From Cristatella mucedo (Eukaryota; Bryozoa; Phylactolaemata; Cristatellidae): 64,000 bases of DNA. The DNA lies in the NCBI GenBank assembly GCA_009760855.2, contig WPIO01000093.1, positions 942,001 through 1,006,000 of the forward strand, given 5' to 3'. Of the stretch, positions 22,885-34,827 are shown one piece after another; positions within the stretch are counted from its first letter, which is position 1, and every line of letters starts with the position of its first letter. A program made the translations under genes and the position numbers. The notes under the pieces were generated by a model that searched no databases, had not been told where the DNA came from, and was given only the letters and a program-made list of their open reading frames with translations.

Positions 22885-23165
22885 TTAGCGGTGGCTGCCG
22901 CCGCCGCTGCCGCTGCCGCCGCCGAACGCCGAGCTGAGCAGTCCTGAGAAGAAACCGACGCGGCTCTCCTTCCTAGCCGGCGGCACGGGCTCCATGGTGT
23001 CCTCCACGACCTTTTCAGCGCCCGGCCGCTTCGTCCGCTTGGCACGCTTCGCGACGAAAGGGTTCGGCGTGGGCGGCCGCGCTCGCGCGGTCGGTCGTCC
23101 TGGATCGCCGGCTCGGACCGCGAGGTGCGGGTGGCTCTCGTTGATCATGTCGTAGATGCGCTTGA
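22885..23165 (-). CDS. Terminal exon of the unrecognised gene
   Basis: Polypyrimidine tract and acceptor ttcttccacag, then the KRIYDMINESHPHLAV tract. The frame ends in GSHR and a TAA at 22887-22885. The 130-bp intron before it has a GTAAGC donor, and the junction rebuilds one leucine codon (C + TC). Confidence 0.6.
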
Positions 23166-26100
23166 CTGTGGAAGAAACCCGACCAAGCGCGTCCGTCCTG
23201 TCCGCGTGCGCCGTCAGCCGAGCGCGGACGCGGTGTGCGGCAGCGAGCGCGCGCCGCGCCCAGACCTCTGCCGGCGCCGCCGCGCCGCGGCTTACGCGTC
23301 TTCGACGGCGTGGCGCGCAGCGCCTCCGCTTCGCTGGCCAGGTCGACGGGTTCGCTGGCCGGGTCGACGACGCACCGGTGACCGCCAGGCGGGGCCCGCG
23401 CGGAGACTCGCGCGGTGGCGGCGATGGCGGCTGCTGAAGCCGCGGAGCAGGGTGGCAGTGAGATCAGACGGACCGGCTCCTGGCGTCCGCCGCCGGGCTG
23501 ACCGCCCGCCGAGTCGGCCTCGGAATACGTCGCCACGACCGGCGAAGCGGCATCTGCTTCCGCCCCTGCGGCGTCTCCGACGGCGACCGAGACGGCGGCG
23601 AGACGGCGGCGCCAATCGACTTCGCCGTCGGTCTGCGCCGAGGCAGACTGACTTCGCGGCGCTCTCGGCGGTGTGCGGACGCCCGCCGACGCCGACGCGG
23701 CGGCTGTCGCGGAGGGCGCGTCGGAGCCGACGCTTCGGCTCGCGCTTCGAGCGCGCTCCCGCAGCAGCGCGGCGGCGGCGGCTCCGAAGGCTCCGATCGG
23801 CGAGCACTTGCGCTCCGTGCGGCTGCTGCTCGACTCGCAGCTATGGAAGCTGCAGTCTTTCAGTGACTGCGGCGACGGCGGCGGCCGCCGTCCGCCGCCG
23901 CCGCCGAATGACCTCGACCCCTCGAGCTCGCTGCTGTCGCTCGGTTCGTCCTGCGCGCTCGCGTCTCTCGACAAGCGCCCGCGAGGCGACGCCGCGGCCG
24001 TACTCGTGGCGGCGTCGCGACGATAGTGGCAGCTCATCGAGGTGCCGACGCTTCGCGACGTCGCCGCCGTCTCCGTGCACGAGTCGGCGGTCGGTATCGC
24101 TTCCGTGTTCACGTCGGCGTTTCGATAGGACGCGCAGTAGAGCAGCGGTCGCGCGCTGTGAGCAGCGGCGGCGGCGGGCAGACGGAGATGCGCGCCGCCG
24201 CCGCCGCCGCTGGAGCTGGCGGCGGCCGCGAAAGCGCTCGTGCGTCGCTCAGCGGTTCCCACAGCCGGCGAAGAAAGGCGCGGCGAGCGCTTCGCGGCGG
24301 CGGCGCCTCCACTTCCTGCAACATCGGGCGAGCGATCGCGAGGCACTGTTTTTTTTTGTCCGGTCGCACGAATCGGACAGCTCTCGGGTGGGCGGCGCCG
24401 CACCGCAAGGACGTCGCCGTCGCGTCTCTCGCATCGTCGCGTCGCGCAGCGTGAGTCTCTCTCTCGCTCACCTTGGCAAAGTGTCGGCTGACATCCGCCA
24501 AGCGTCGGCAACACGCTCTTGCGCGACGCACTGGCCGCCGGCGACGCGCGGCTGCTTTTCTCCTCAGCGTCGTCTCTGCTCTCACAGGCTGCACGTAGAG
24601 AGGCCAGTAAGCGCGACGTGCGTTCGGACTCGCTTAACGGCGGCGGCGGCGCCGGTGGCGGCGGCTGCTGCTGCTGCTGCTGCTAGAAGCACGACGGAGC
24701 GCAAGAGGGAGCGGCAGCGTGAGCGTAGGCATCGCAGCCGCGATTATACCCAGAAGTGGCCGCCGGAAGTGGGCGCCGCAGGGGCTGGACCTTGGAAGAG
24801 GCGAGTCGATTGTAAGAAGGCCGACGGTACTCGTCGGGCGGCACAAATCCCGCCGGGTCGGTCCGCGGTTGACATGGTCAGCTTGCCACCCACACCCGCC
24901 CCCTCCCCGCTTGCTACCCGCTCCAGCCCCACCCACTTTCCTCCGTCGATCATCTGCGAAGCAGGATTCCGGCAACGCTGCGCGACGCCTGCGACGCTCT
25001 CGCTCAACTCGCTGTGCCGCTCGAGGATGTTCGCAGCGCAAGAATTCGACCTGCAAAGCTTAGACACTTTTTTCTTGGCCTGAAAAGGAACACATAGCTG
25101 GTGCGCTTTCACGACAAATTTAATGCCGAGAACCACTTTTGGAAAGAATTGCGAAAGGTCACGCGTTTACGCGGAACTGTTACCGCAGGCGGCGCGCTGT
25201 GTTCCATCGGGCATTTAGCACTTTCGCATTACGGTAAGTGTCGCGCCTATTGCACTGTAAGCGTTGCGTTCATATCCAGTGGCCACATCCTGACCGGAGC
25301 GGTGCTCATTCGCGCTTGACTGTGGGGACGGTACGCCTCACGCCGCAGTAAAATATTAAATGAACGCGTACGCACGGTGTAGGCTTGTGCAAAGCAATCC
25401 GTTCTAGAATAGACACCGGCGCTCCATAAGCGATGCTAGATTAACAAACCTTCACTAGACGACCGTATCAGCTCCACAGTCAAATCTCTGCCTACTTTCA
25501 ACTACATAACATGGCCGAAATTCGGGCTTGCTTAACGTGGATACTACTTCCAAATTGGTCCTTGTATTTGTGACATCGCGTCTCGGCTTCTGTAACTCGC
25601 TGCTTGCTGGTCTCCCTGCGTGTGCAATCAGGCACTTACAATTGATGCAAAAATCTGCATCCAGGCTCGTCTGTCGGGTGCGTCGCAATTGCCACATAAA
25701 ACCACTTCTTGCCGACCTGTGCTGGCTCCTAATCAAGCAGAGCATCGACTTTGAGGTTCTGTCACTTATTTTTAGGTCCCTTCATTCTCTAACTCCAAAC
25801 CACCTATCAGAACTACTCCGCCACCAGGCGAAGAATCATACAAGCCGCTGTTCTGACTCAAATTTTTTAGCCATACCTCCTGCGAGCCTCAAAATCATTG
25901 GAGACCGTGTCTTTAAATATAATTCATTTGTATAGCACCCTAAGAAAACTTAATCTCTATTCAGGCGCTTCACATGTGCCACGGGGCTCGAGCCCACGAC
26001 CTCAGCCAGACCTTGCTCCGGGCGAGCACCTTAGCCACTGGGCCAAACCAGCTCGGCATTTAGTTCCTGTGCTCCTTAAGCCTGGAACTCACTACCGATG

Positions 26101-29074
26101 CACGTCACAACGTCTCTTGACATGACGACATTAAAAAGAAGCTTAAAATGCATATGTTTATTACAGAACTTAGTGGGTATTTGTAGTTCGTTCTTCGTGT
26201 GCATGTATCTGCTTATACTATGCCTGCTGCTTTCGGGTGTTACCATTAATCATTTGGTAGTGCTTTCTAGACCGTATCTGTTAAGAACCTAGAAAGAGAT
26301 TCAGTTCTCTGAGTGCGCCATACAAATGATTATTATTCTTATTATTTTTATTAGTAGTAGTAGTAACATAAGATCCAGCTGCCCTAATGCATGTCGGGCG
26401 TGCTTAGCTTCGCAGTCAGCTGTATATAAACCGCATCGACGAGACATCTGTCACGTATTGGCAAACTTTGTGCGGCCGGCGAGGGCGCCATCCAATTATT
26501 GCGGCGCTACGTTCAGCGGCAGAGCAAGGATTTTCATGTTGGAGGCAAGTCCTGATGACAGTGGAAAACGCAGATGAACTCGCACGTATTGCATTCAATG
26601 CAAGAAAGGCGACTGCGCGTAGATTAAAATCATGTAATAATCCCGTCTTGAGCATCGCACCGAGCTGGTTTGGTCCAGCTGTTAATGTGCTCGCCCTGAC
26701 CAAGGTCTGGCTGAGGTCGAGGGCTCGAGCCCCGAGGCATACGTGAAGCGCCTGAATAGAGATTAAGTTCTCTTGGGGCACTATACAAATGAATTAGAAT
26801 CGTGTTCAGTCGAGGATTTAATAAAAATAAACATTTTTATAGCGCTCTCAGAGAACTAAATCGCTTTCTATTTCGGGACTACGCGCCCAGCGGCAGCAAG
26901 CATAATCGCCCGCTAGACAATTCACGCGAACCTGGAAAATGCTGCAAGAAAAATGTGCGTTTTAAGCTTCTGTTCAAATTTCGTAAAGTCTGTAGATGTC
27001 GTGTCATCAGTCGGGAGTGAGTTCCGGGCTCCGGGAGCACGCAAACCACGGGCACGGTCTTAACGAGATTTTGAGGTTGGTTCGAGGCACAGCAAAACGA
27101 TTTGAGTCAGTAGAGTGGGTGGTACGATGCCTAGTCAGGCGGGGAAATGGCTCCGATACACTAGGCTGGAGCAAAGAAATGAAGTGACCTAAAGCGAGCG
27201 ACGGAACCTTAGCGTTGATGCGCTGCTGGACGGGTAGCCAGCGCAGGTCGGTGAGAGCTGTTGCAATGTGCTGTTACTATGACGTTAGCGCTAGACCAAA
27301 GTGGCTTCGGAGTTTTGCATCATCCGCAAGCGCCTTACTGCACACTCAGGAAGACCAACGAGCAGCGCGTTCGAGAAGAACGACCGAGTTCCACAGTGAG
27401 CAGACGATCTCTACAGCGGTCGCTTCGAAGCTGCTGGCACCTGGAATGAAGGTGGTTGCTTTTCACGACCTCGGTCCCGAGGTCGTGGGTTCGAATCTTG
27501 TCGTGGGCGATCCCTAATCGCCACTGCAAGCGGTGGTGATAGCCGTCAAGGCTCTTCTGTCGCTACACAAAAAGAGGCTGTTAAATCAGCTAGTACTTAT
27601 TTTTATTTTCATTTTATTGATGGATGATAGTCTGGCTGTGGATGACGTGATCTGCGTTGTCAGAACGTAGGGCTACGGCGAGGATCCGACCGAGCCTGAT
27701 TGCTGCTTGCGGCGCACGCGGACCCCGCACGCCGCACATCGGCGTCGGCGACTTTTCGTGCGTGCAGTCGGGATAGGCGATCGCGTACTGCGCGAGGTTG
27801 CAGAGAGAGATAACGCTAACCAGTGGGGTGCGGCGGCTCTACGCCCGGGCAGGACTAGACCGCAAGCGCAGAGCACGCAGCGGTGCCAGTCCCAGCCGAC
27901 GCGATCTGAATACCGCTGAAGACCTGGGCATCGAATTCTGGAGCTGGATGCTTGTAGGAGCAGCACTAGTGGACGCAGATGCGCCGAAAGTAGCCGAGCG
28001 CAGCAGCGATGGAGGGCCCCATAACTCACGACAGCGAGTCCATGTCCGTGGCGCCGAGAAGTCTATTCAGCAGGGATGGAAGGTTACATACAGACTTCCG
28101 GAACTAGCCAGGGCTTACGACGTATTTCGTTCAGCGGCCTGAGGTCCTCGTAACAGGCTAACCCGAGGTCCAAAGTACCACTCCAGCCTGGCTCAGGGCC
28201 TAGAGTGCAACTGAACTGAAAATTACGCGACGTCGGTATTTATCCCGCCTAATCAAAGTATGTCGCCTAGCCGGCTCCCAGCCATTATTATTCGGGAACC
28301 GCGAATAATGATTATATCGACTATAGAACCTGGTCGATCTAGCAAGCCGCAGTTTCAATATTAATTAAGAGGGTGATGGGAAGAGCGGTCGGAGTGGAAG
28401 TAAGGGCTTGGCGCTTGTAACGCCAAGACTAAAGCTGCTTCTGCCGTTCCGCGACCGCTGCTGCACACGGCTCCCCGTTCAGTACCGGCCCGCGACTACT
28501 TCCGGATGTTGGCCTTTTCTCCGCCGTCCCCCGCAGTGCTGCGGATGCTGGTACCAGGTTGCACCCGGCGGGGCCGACTAGGCGTGGGGGAACCGCCCTC
28601 TCTCCCCTTTAGTCCCCCTAGTTCCCCGGCTCCACCGCGTGCTGCGTACGTCGGGCGACCGGCAGCAGGCTGCCTCTGACTCAGCCAATCGCAGGCGACC
28701 GACCTACCGCAGCAGGCAGCAGCGGAGAGTTGAGAAGCTAAGCGAGCGTCGCCGCGCTGCGCCTGGTGCTCTCCTCGGACGGCAGCAACGGTAAGAGCTC
28801 TCCGAGGTATCGCCACTTCGCCGCTTATCCTCGGTCCGCTCGGTGGGGCGCGCGTGTCGCATGCCCCAGCGAAGCCGTCGCAGCAGTGCGACTCCAGCTG
28901 TGCGACGCGCTGCCTTTCGGTAAGCGCGCCGCGACTGGTGTCTCTCGCTCGCCACGCTCTTCAGACTCGCGGGACCCGAGCGGCGGCGCTCCGCTGCAGC
29001 TCGGGTCAGCGCGCCGCAGGGCCCGACTGCCCGAGAGCGAGCGAGCGAGCGAGAGAGAGAGGGAGAGAGAGGGG

Positions 29075-29145
<71 letters not shown>

Positions 29146-30598
29146 GAGCTCCCCACTTCGCACAAGCCCTTTCAAACCAGTAGGCGAACCGGCTCTTGCG
29201 CGACGCCGCCGCCGTTGACGGGCTTGCGGCTTCTCTGCGCTTCGCAGAAGCCGGCTGAGTGGACAGCGAGTTGCCTGAGCGGCGGAGGTGGCGAATGTCT
29301 TCGTCTGCGAATCCGGCTAGCGGCAGAATTCGTTGATCGCTGACTTCGGCGAATACCGAGATCAAAGCAATCGAATGGAGGCAGAGACGCGAGCGCGCGG
29401 AGAAGGGAATCAGTTCGCCTTTTTCTTGCTCGTCGTGCGCTGGCGGCACTGGCAGGGTCGCTGGGCTAAGCTTCCTCCTTTCTTCCTAAGCGCCTAAGAC
29501 ATTTGGCTATTATCGTTTAGTCGTTATGCTCAGTGACAAGCAGGTGGTCAGCGCCATTCCGATCAAACCGGTTGCATTTAATTGCATCGAAATCGATAGT
29601 CCCGCGGTGAATATAATTCAAAAACCTGATGGTTCGCGTTCTCTTTTCCGAGTTCGACATAATCTTGGCGTTAAGTGTCTGTCAACGAAACCTTCGTAAG
29701 GCATCTCATTAATTAAGTGTGGCCTCTGGAAACGCCGGTAGGTGGCCTTGAGGCAAGGTGGCAACCGTTTCCGCGCCGGCGCAGGCGTTCTTAACTGTAC
29801 ACGGCGGTACTACCGCAACAAAAAAAAAAGCTCTCCATGACGCACTCGCGTGAAGTTAGTTCAAATTATGCATGCGGCTGAATAGTAGTAAAACTCATGC
29901 TTTCTACTTGGCTGACGAGCCATTCTTGTGCGGGCTTTCACATTCAGCCTTCCCTTCCCTTCTATGCCAGGCCTTCGCTCGCTCGCCCGTCCGGTCGGTC
30001 GGTCGGTTCGCTACCTTGCTTGGCCGCTGGCAATAGCGCAGCTAGCGAAGTCGCGTGTCCGGCATTCTCGACTCAAGAGGCTCCCCAGAGGCCAACTGCG
30101 ACTATCCAGCTACAGCGCAGCACCAAGCGGAACATAGAACAGCGGTCACCCGCACGTTCAGGCAGCTCGGGAAGCAGCGAGACCTTTGCCCTGCGCGAGG
30201 GAGCCGGCGGCGGCCGTACGTTGCCCCATTGGCGACTAGCGCCGTCGCATAGCCCGCAAGGCCGCACCGTTGCGAAATCCCCGTCATCTGCTCGCTCGCT
30301 CACCTGACGGCTGACATGTCCGCTCCCTGCTTTGCAGCGCGGCCCCTCGACAGAGGTCGTCTGCCGCGTCGGTCAGGTCCGTCTGGATGTAGCCGGCCAC
30401 CTCCTCGTCCTCGGGGCTCGTCACACCCTCTCGGTGGTCTTGCTGACTTCGGGCAAAGTCGGATTTCATTCTGAAGACGGCTTTTATGTACTCGTCTCTT
30501 CCGCTCTTGCACAGCATCATGCTGCTCGGCGAGCCGCCGTCCCTCTCCAGGCCCTCCAGCCATGAGCTCGCCTTGTCGTCGGGTTTATTTTGGAGCAT
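22885..30598 (-). CDS. Three-exon gene, unrecognised 531-aa low-complexity protein
   Basis: Model on the minus strand: exon 1 30598-30304, exon 2 24315-23296, exon 3 23165-22885. Borders are CAG/GTGAGC, ttgcag/GAAGTG, ACGC/GTAAGC and ccacag/TCAAGC. The phases (1 then 1) agree and the lengths sum to 1596 nt, exactly 532 codons with the TAA stop. Exon 1 starts at ATG in the context CCCAAAATGC and encodes a compact, charged, mixed-composition N-terminus (WLEGLERDGG ... GRDEYIKAVFRMKSDFARSQ). Exon 2 is Ala/Ser/Gly/Arg-rich and probably disordered. Exon 3 holds KRIYDMINESHPHLAV, a basic KRAKRTKRP cluster that could be a nuclear localisation signal, and a hydrophobic VGFFSGLLSSAFGGG close to the C-terminus. 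I do not recognise the family. Extra exons inside the 6-kb first intron cannot be excluded. The exon 2 start is the least certain border. Confidence 0.5.
23296..24315 (-). CDS. Large Ala/Ser/Gly-rich exon of the unrecognised gene
   Basis: 1020 nt, open in the frame demanded by both splice junctions. It holds several poly-Ala and poly-Gly runs and a less biased stretch LLYCASYRNADVNTEAIP. Competing frames here are equally open because of GC composition, so the frame assignment rests on the junction phases. Confidence 0.5.
25440..26345 (+). mobile_element. LINE-B 3' portion with nested SINE-2
   Basis: It encodes VTSRLGFCNSLLAGLPACAI ... LLADLCWLLIKQSIDFEVL and FRSLHSLTPNHLSELL, then the 3' end '...cctagaaagagattcagttc' and ATT repeat. 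The element is interrupted at 25918-26062 by SINE-2: 'ggagaccgtg' before the SINE continues as 'catttagttcctgtgctcc' after it. It lies in the first intron of the minus-strand gene. Confidence 0.8.
25918..26062 (-). mobile_element. SINE-2 inserted into LINE-B
   Basis: Reverse orientation: 'aattcatttgtatagcaccc', 'ttaatctctattcaggcgct' (a tail resembling the LINE-B tail), then the tRNA-like head with B box 'ggggctcgagcccacgacct'. The tail similarity suggests this SINE uses LINE-B or a relative for mobilisation. Confidence 0.7.
26690..26795 (+). mobile_element. SINE-2 copy
   Basis: 'gagggctcgagccccgaggc' (B box), then 'agcgcctgaatagagattaa' and 'cactatacaaatgaattaga' tail. Confidence 0.65.
26818..27350 (-). 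mobile_element. LINE-B 3' portion
   Basis: Reverse copy with 'agcgctctcagagaactaaa', 'gtgggtggtacgatgcctag' and the tract 'gacgggtagccagcgcaggt' that encodes the LHWLP region, followed by a short stretch around 27330-27350. The ATT repeat is nearly lost. Confidence 0.7.
27440..27600 (+). mobile_element. SINE, palindrome family
   Basis: A perfect 24-bp palindrome at 27464-27487, B box 'gggttcgaatcttg', body 'ccactgcaagcggtggtgat', end 'gttaaatcagctagtactta'. Confidence 0.8.
29047..29143. repeat. (GA)n microsatellite
   Basis: About 95 bp of GA with a few G-only interruptions, in GC-rich DNA. Confidence 0.97.
30304..30598 (-). CDS. First coding exon of the unrecognised gene
   Basis: The ATG lies about 40 bp downstream (minus strand) of a perfect CRE. 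The 98 codons have normal amino-acid diversity, unlike shadow frames in the same GC-rich block, and end at a CAG/GTGAGC donor in phase 1. Confidence 0.6.
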
Positions 30599-30635
30599 TT
30601 TGGGCGATCAGCTAGCGCTCTTTCGTTTTGGAGTG

Positions 30636-30643
30636 TGACGTCA
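30636..30643. promoter_or_regulatory. Perfect CRE (TGACGTCA) near gene start
   Basis: The 8-bp palindrome lies inside tgTGACGTCAca, 38 bp before the start codon of the minus-strand gene at 30598 and at the edge of a CpG-rich block. CREB/ATF proteins bind this site in animals. The role here is inferred from position. Confidence 0.5.
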
Positions 30644-30699
30644 CACAATCGCGGTCTTGCCTCCGCCGAAGAGCTCCCCTGCTAGCATCCTACGGGATC

Positions 30700-32020
30700 T
30701 GCGCTCCGAATTAAAATTTCTTTATGACATTTTTATAAACGCAACGTGGCAGTGACTCTTGTGCTTTGTCTCACAAATTTTGAAGGGTCGAAAAGCCTCG
30801 CATCGGATCGCCTCATCCTGATGACTCGCTGAATGCCACTAGTGCCCCTACACACGTAGATACAAGGACTCGATTTGCGCTATGCTGACGAGTTTTTTTT
30901 AGCGAATAAATTTCCTTAATCGGCTTCCGGTTGACAGATGGCAACCAACAGCCTCAATCATCTCATGCTATAAAGGAGAGATCACAAGCGTATGTAGCCA
31001 GCGTACGAGGATATCCAATAAAGTAAGTGGCAGCAGGAAGAGCAGCGATAGACGAGGGCTCTGAAAAAGTGTCCGCGGCAATAGTGTCGCTACGTGGGGA
31101 AACGCTGAAAAGGCGTCTCACTGTCTAGTAGCCAAAACAAAGCCTCTTTTGCAATTATATTTAAGTTACAGCTAATAAATTAAATTGCTTGCTGGAATTT
31201 TCGTAGTGCAGATAGGTGTGTGACTAAACTGAGTCATGGCGAGCATTATCGGTCGGATTGAGAATTTTGGATTTTATCCGATATTCCACTAGGAGCCACC
31301 ACAGCTCCTTTAGCACACGGAATGGATCCGCGGTTGGATGTGAATATGACGACCAACTTATGGCCCATACCTTGTACTACCATTCTAGGCGGCCTCGTCA
31401 AACGAGCCGAAGAAATTCATTAGAGTGCGAGAATCGGAGGGGGGAGCTAGTGAAATCCTTGACAAAATATTGCGTTAAATTACCTCTAATCATGAAATGC
31501 GAGATTTTATGCTGACTGGCTCCGGAAGTGAAATTTTTTTTCTTTAGCCGCCATCATCTTGGAGGTCGTTAAGTTAGTCTAGAAGAGTTAGCTAGAGCTT
31601 GGCAAGGATATTAAGAACAGAGGTTTCTGACCCCAGTTTGGGTAGATACGAAATTTTTTGGGATAACGAAAGCTAGAAGACGAACTAAAGCCTTCGTGTA
31701 GCCGCTTAAGTAATTGGCTTATAGTTTCGCCGCCTCAATTTTAATGGATCAGCATTAGATTGTATAATGGCTTCCCTTGATGCTCAAATTCTTTGAAATG
31801 TATTAAATATGCCAGTCGGGTGCTAGTCCAGTGAAGACTTGGGCGTGATAGTATCTGGATACAAATAGATTTGGTTAGTACTCTAACTAGTTTCCCATTC
31901 CTCTCGAACTCGAAAAATGGTCTCAAGACTGCAACCACGATTAAATAGTGTAGCCTTCTCCTCTAATGACACGCTCCTCAGAGTTCCTCTTAAAGAACAC
32001 TACTGCCTTAAATAAATAAA
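30700..32020. other. Intergenic stretch, no gene seen
   Basis: AT-leaning DNA with only short frames. No splice-supported exon or repeat of a family seen elsewhere. Confidence 0.45.
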
Positions 32021-32021
32021 T

Positions 32022-32183
32022 CCTAGCTGATTAAACAGCCTCTTTTGTATAGCGACAGAAGAGCCTTTACGGCTATCACCACCGCTTGCAGTGGCGATAA
32101 AGAATCGCCCACTGCAATATTCGAACCCACGATCTCGGGACCGAGGTCGTGAAAGCAACCGCCTTACCTAGTGTGCCACCTAG
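32022..32183 (-). mobile_element. SINE, palindrome family
   Basis: Reverse copy with palindrome at 32128-32151 (one mismatch), B box 'attcgaacccac' and A-box end 'ccttacctagtgtgccacct'. Confidence 0.8.
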
Positions 32184-32194
32184 TTCTTCCCTTG

Positions 32195-32330
32195 ATTTAG
32201 CCCAGGGGTTAAGGTGTTTGCCTATGACGACCGAGATCGTGAGCTCGAGCCCTGCAGCATATATAAAGCGCCTGAATAAAGGCCAAGTTTTCTTAGCGTG
32301 CTATAAGAATTAATGATATATAATGTATTT
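32195..32330 (+). mobile_element. SINE-2 copy
   Basis: tRNA-like head 'ttagcccaggggttaaggtg' (A box), 'gtgagctcgagccctgcagc' (B box), tail 'aaagcgcctgaataaaggcc'. It directly follows the reverse palindrome-family SINE. Confidence 0.7.
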
Positions 32331-32784
32331 AATATTTATCGTTATTTAGCTTAATTAAGAAATCTACGCCTATAATCTGCTGCCATCTAGAAAGGCAGGA
32401 GCTCAGTTTCCAGCAGACTCAGTAGCTGCTGAGACTTAAAATGGCAAGTATAGCAAGATGTCGTCAGAGTAGAAGTAATAGCTACTGCTATGAGTCTGAA
32501 TTATCTGCTCAAGACTAGCTGGTTAGGCTCCGAACAGCAAGAGACCAAAAACAAAACCCTTTAGAACTAGGCTCTTAGTCGGACTCGTCAGCAAACTGCG
32601 TCTTGTCTAGAATGCACAGCCAGGTAAGTGCTGGACAGCCGGTAAAATGGCGCCTCCTCGAACCAGATTAAGCACTACTCGTAGCAGCAACAGCTCGGTA
32701 CGCACAGTATTGGTGGCGATTATTCGCCATGCATTGTCGTACCTTACAAGCGTGCACCCGAGAAACATCGCTGCTGGCTGAGCC

Positions 32785-32955
32785 ATGATGGCACACTAGT
32801 AAGGCGGTTGCTTTTCACGACCTCGGTCCCGAGGTCGTGGGTTCGAATCCTGCTGCGGTGGGCGATCCTTTATTGCCACTGCAAGCGGTGGTGATAGCCG
32901 TACAGGCCCTTCTGTCGCTATATTTCGAGGCTGCTGAATCAGCTGGTATTATTAT
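32785..32955 (+). mobile_element. SINE, palindrome family, best-preserved copy
   Basis: A box 'tggcacactagtaaggcggt', perfect palindrome 32816-32839, B box GGTTCGAATCC, body 'ccactgcaagcggtggtgat', 'cttctgtcgctatat' and 'gctgaatcagctgg', ending in an ATT microsatellite (32946-32965). Confidence 0.85.
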
Positions 32956-32965
32956 TACTATTAGA

Positions 32966-34605
32966 CGTTATCCAATTTGAAAACTAAAGACCCTGCCTGC
33001 AAGTGCATAGCTGCGAAAAAGTTCAGCCGCCGCAATGACTCGCCCACCGGCAGAACGTCGCTGAGACCGACCGCCCTGGTCACGCTCTTCATTTTTATCC
33101 AGTCCAAGGGGACGTAATCTCCGCGGCGTTTACAAGCGTAATTAAACATCGCGCCTACCTGAAGCCTATTCGTTATAGCCACTTTGCAGCAATTTTAGAA
33201 ACTTAATGTACCGGAAGGAAAACGAACGCGCGATTTATGAGTTATATAAGTCTAGACAGGATGATAAAAAGGCATGGACCAGCTTGGCTGTGTCATACTT
33301 ATCTTAGCTTACCCTAATTTTTGAAATTGTGTAAAGGTAAAAGTAGGCGCACTCGACGGTGGAGCTGTCATTGGAGATGTCATTTTCTTGTAAAAAGTCA
33401 TTTAAAGTAGAAAACCCGGGTTCTGTGCTGACAATACAGCAGATATGCTGGCTGAATTTATTTTGAGGACCAGGTTTTCTAACTTTCTGTGTAAAACCTG
33501 ATTTGCCCAGAGCTACTAGGTTGTCCTTATCGTCTATTTATGAAGGTTTGCTGCCATCCTACTGCGAATGTAGACACTGCATGTTGCAAGGGAAGTCAAG
33601 GGATTTAGGTGAGTCTGACATGTTGGAGAGTGGAAGGAGGAAGCAAAGCAGTGGATTTTTATCCGAAAAAAATGAAATAAAAGAATTTGCTTGGCGATTG
33701 CATCTGCAAGCGGGGAAGTATTGTACATTCTGAGGAGAAGCGATTTCAGGGGTGGAAGAAAGCAGACAGATTCCTGTGATACGCATACTTTAAAGCCACA
33801 TTGGTTGACCATTAGCCATTAAAATCGGAGCTATGAACTCCCATACTTTAATAGAACCTAAAACCCTGCACACCAACCCCAGCGATGTCCAGTCAAAATG
33901 ATTGGCACCCAAGCAGTACTCGGCAATCAACGGTATCAAATACTGCATCTGGAGATTCAGTAGAACTAGCAGAAAGATATATAAATTAGCGTTCCTGAGA
34001 ATTTATATCGATCAAGACCGAGAGCTGCAATAAATAATAACGAATTCGTGTCATTAGCGTCTGGTTTTCTTTCCGGGTCCACGAGTGGCCCACGTCACCA
34101 CAGTAATGATTCTGTCAATAACTAGTCGTGCATTGAAATGACGATTCCTCGGATTGCCATGCATGCGGTTCTTAGTCAGCTTTATTCAGACACATGTAAT
34201 TTCACAAGCCATAATTATGGTCACACTAAAACCAGTATGCATTTCACTATACTGCTGAGCAATGCACTATAAGCATGCTTTTGATTGGGACAGCTATAAA
34301 CCACTCAGTGATCGTGGAGTAGATTGCATGAAAGCTGAATTGGCTTCCTGCTCTACTAAAATATGAGGTTTGAGAGAGACCAACCATTGAACTTGCTCAT
34401 ATCGGGGACCAGTGCTTAATTAAGATTAACAGAACTGAAAAGTAGAGCTGTTCTTAACTCAGGGAAATTTGGAAGCAATTTTTAACGCACATAGTTCAGC
34501 AGACAATACTCACAGCTGAAAATCGATTAGCGGCATTGAGATGTGCTCTTGACTTTGCAACCAATGGTCTCAGGTCTGTGAGATAGACAGAAAGCCTGTA
34601 TGGCA
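32966..34605. other. Intergenic stretch, no gene seen
   Basis: Short open frames only. The minus-strand frame 32961-33182 has fair composition but no start context, splice signals or domain. Confidence 0.4.
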
Positions 34606-34611
34606 ATTTTA

Positions 34612-34690
34612 TACTCGTAGAAAGTGATTTGAGTTCTCTGAGGGTGATTTATCAATTGCATTATTATTATTATTATTATTATTATCTTTC
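34612..34690 (+). mobile_element. LINE-B 3' tail
   Basis: 'agaaagtgatttgagttctc' then (ATT)n; only the last ~75 bp of the element are present. Confidence 0.7.
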
Positions 34691-34827
34691 GTGGGTGCGC
34701 AGTTAAATGAGGTAGTCGAAGAAGAGTGCAAATCTGGGAATTGTGTACCGCCGACGGCTCAGCAGCTATTTATCAAGAAACGAGGTGATAGGATTACAAA
34801 AAGCTGAATGATAGCAGGTCATCGTCT

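Larger units (their letters stand above)
27660..30600. other. GC/CpG-rich block inside first intron and at gene start
   Basis: Three CpG-dense sections (27.67-28.06, 28.48-29.45, 29.93-30.6 kb) look like CpG-island or promoter DNA. Two plus-strand GTAAG donor-like sites (CAACG/GTAAGAG near 28791 and TTTCG/GTAAGCG near 28920) could end untranslated first exons of a divergent plus-strand transcript, but no coding exon follows that I can support. Confidence 0.35.

Noticed and set aside
23125-25083. Very long plus-strand open frame (652 codons) opposite the unrecognised minus-strand gene
   Set aside because: It is Arg/Ala-rich with no domain and is the GC-driven shadow of the minus-strand exons, which have matching splice phases.
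28704-29449. Frames made of Ser-Leu or Arg-Glu dipeptide runs near 29 kb and 39.3 kb
   Set aside because: They are translations of GA/CT microsatellites.
32785-32870. Possible functional tRNA gene (A box and B box present)
   Set aside because: There is no cloverleaf; the long palindrome replaces the anticodon arm and the unit is dispersed with a fixed non-tRNA body, so it is a SINE.
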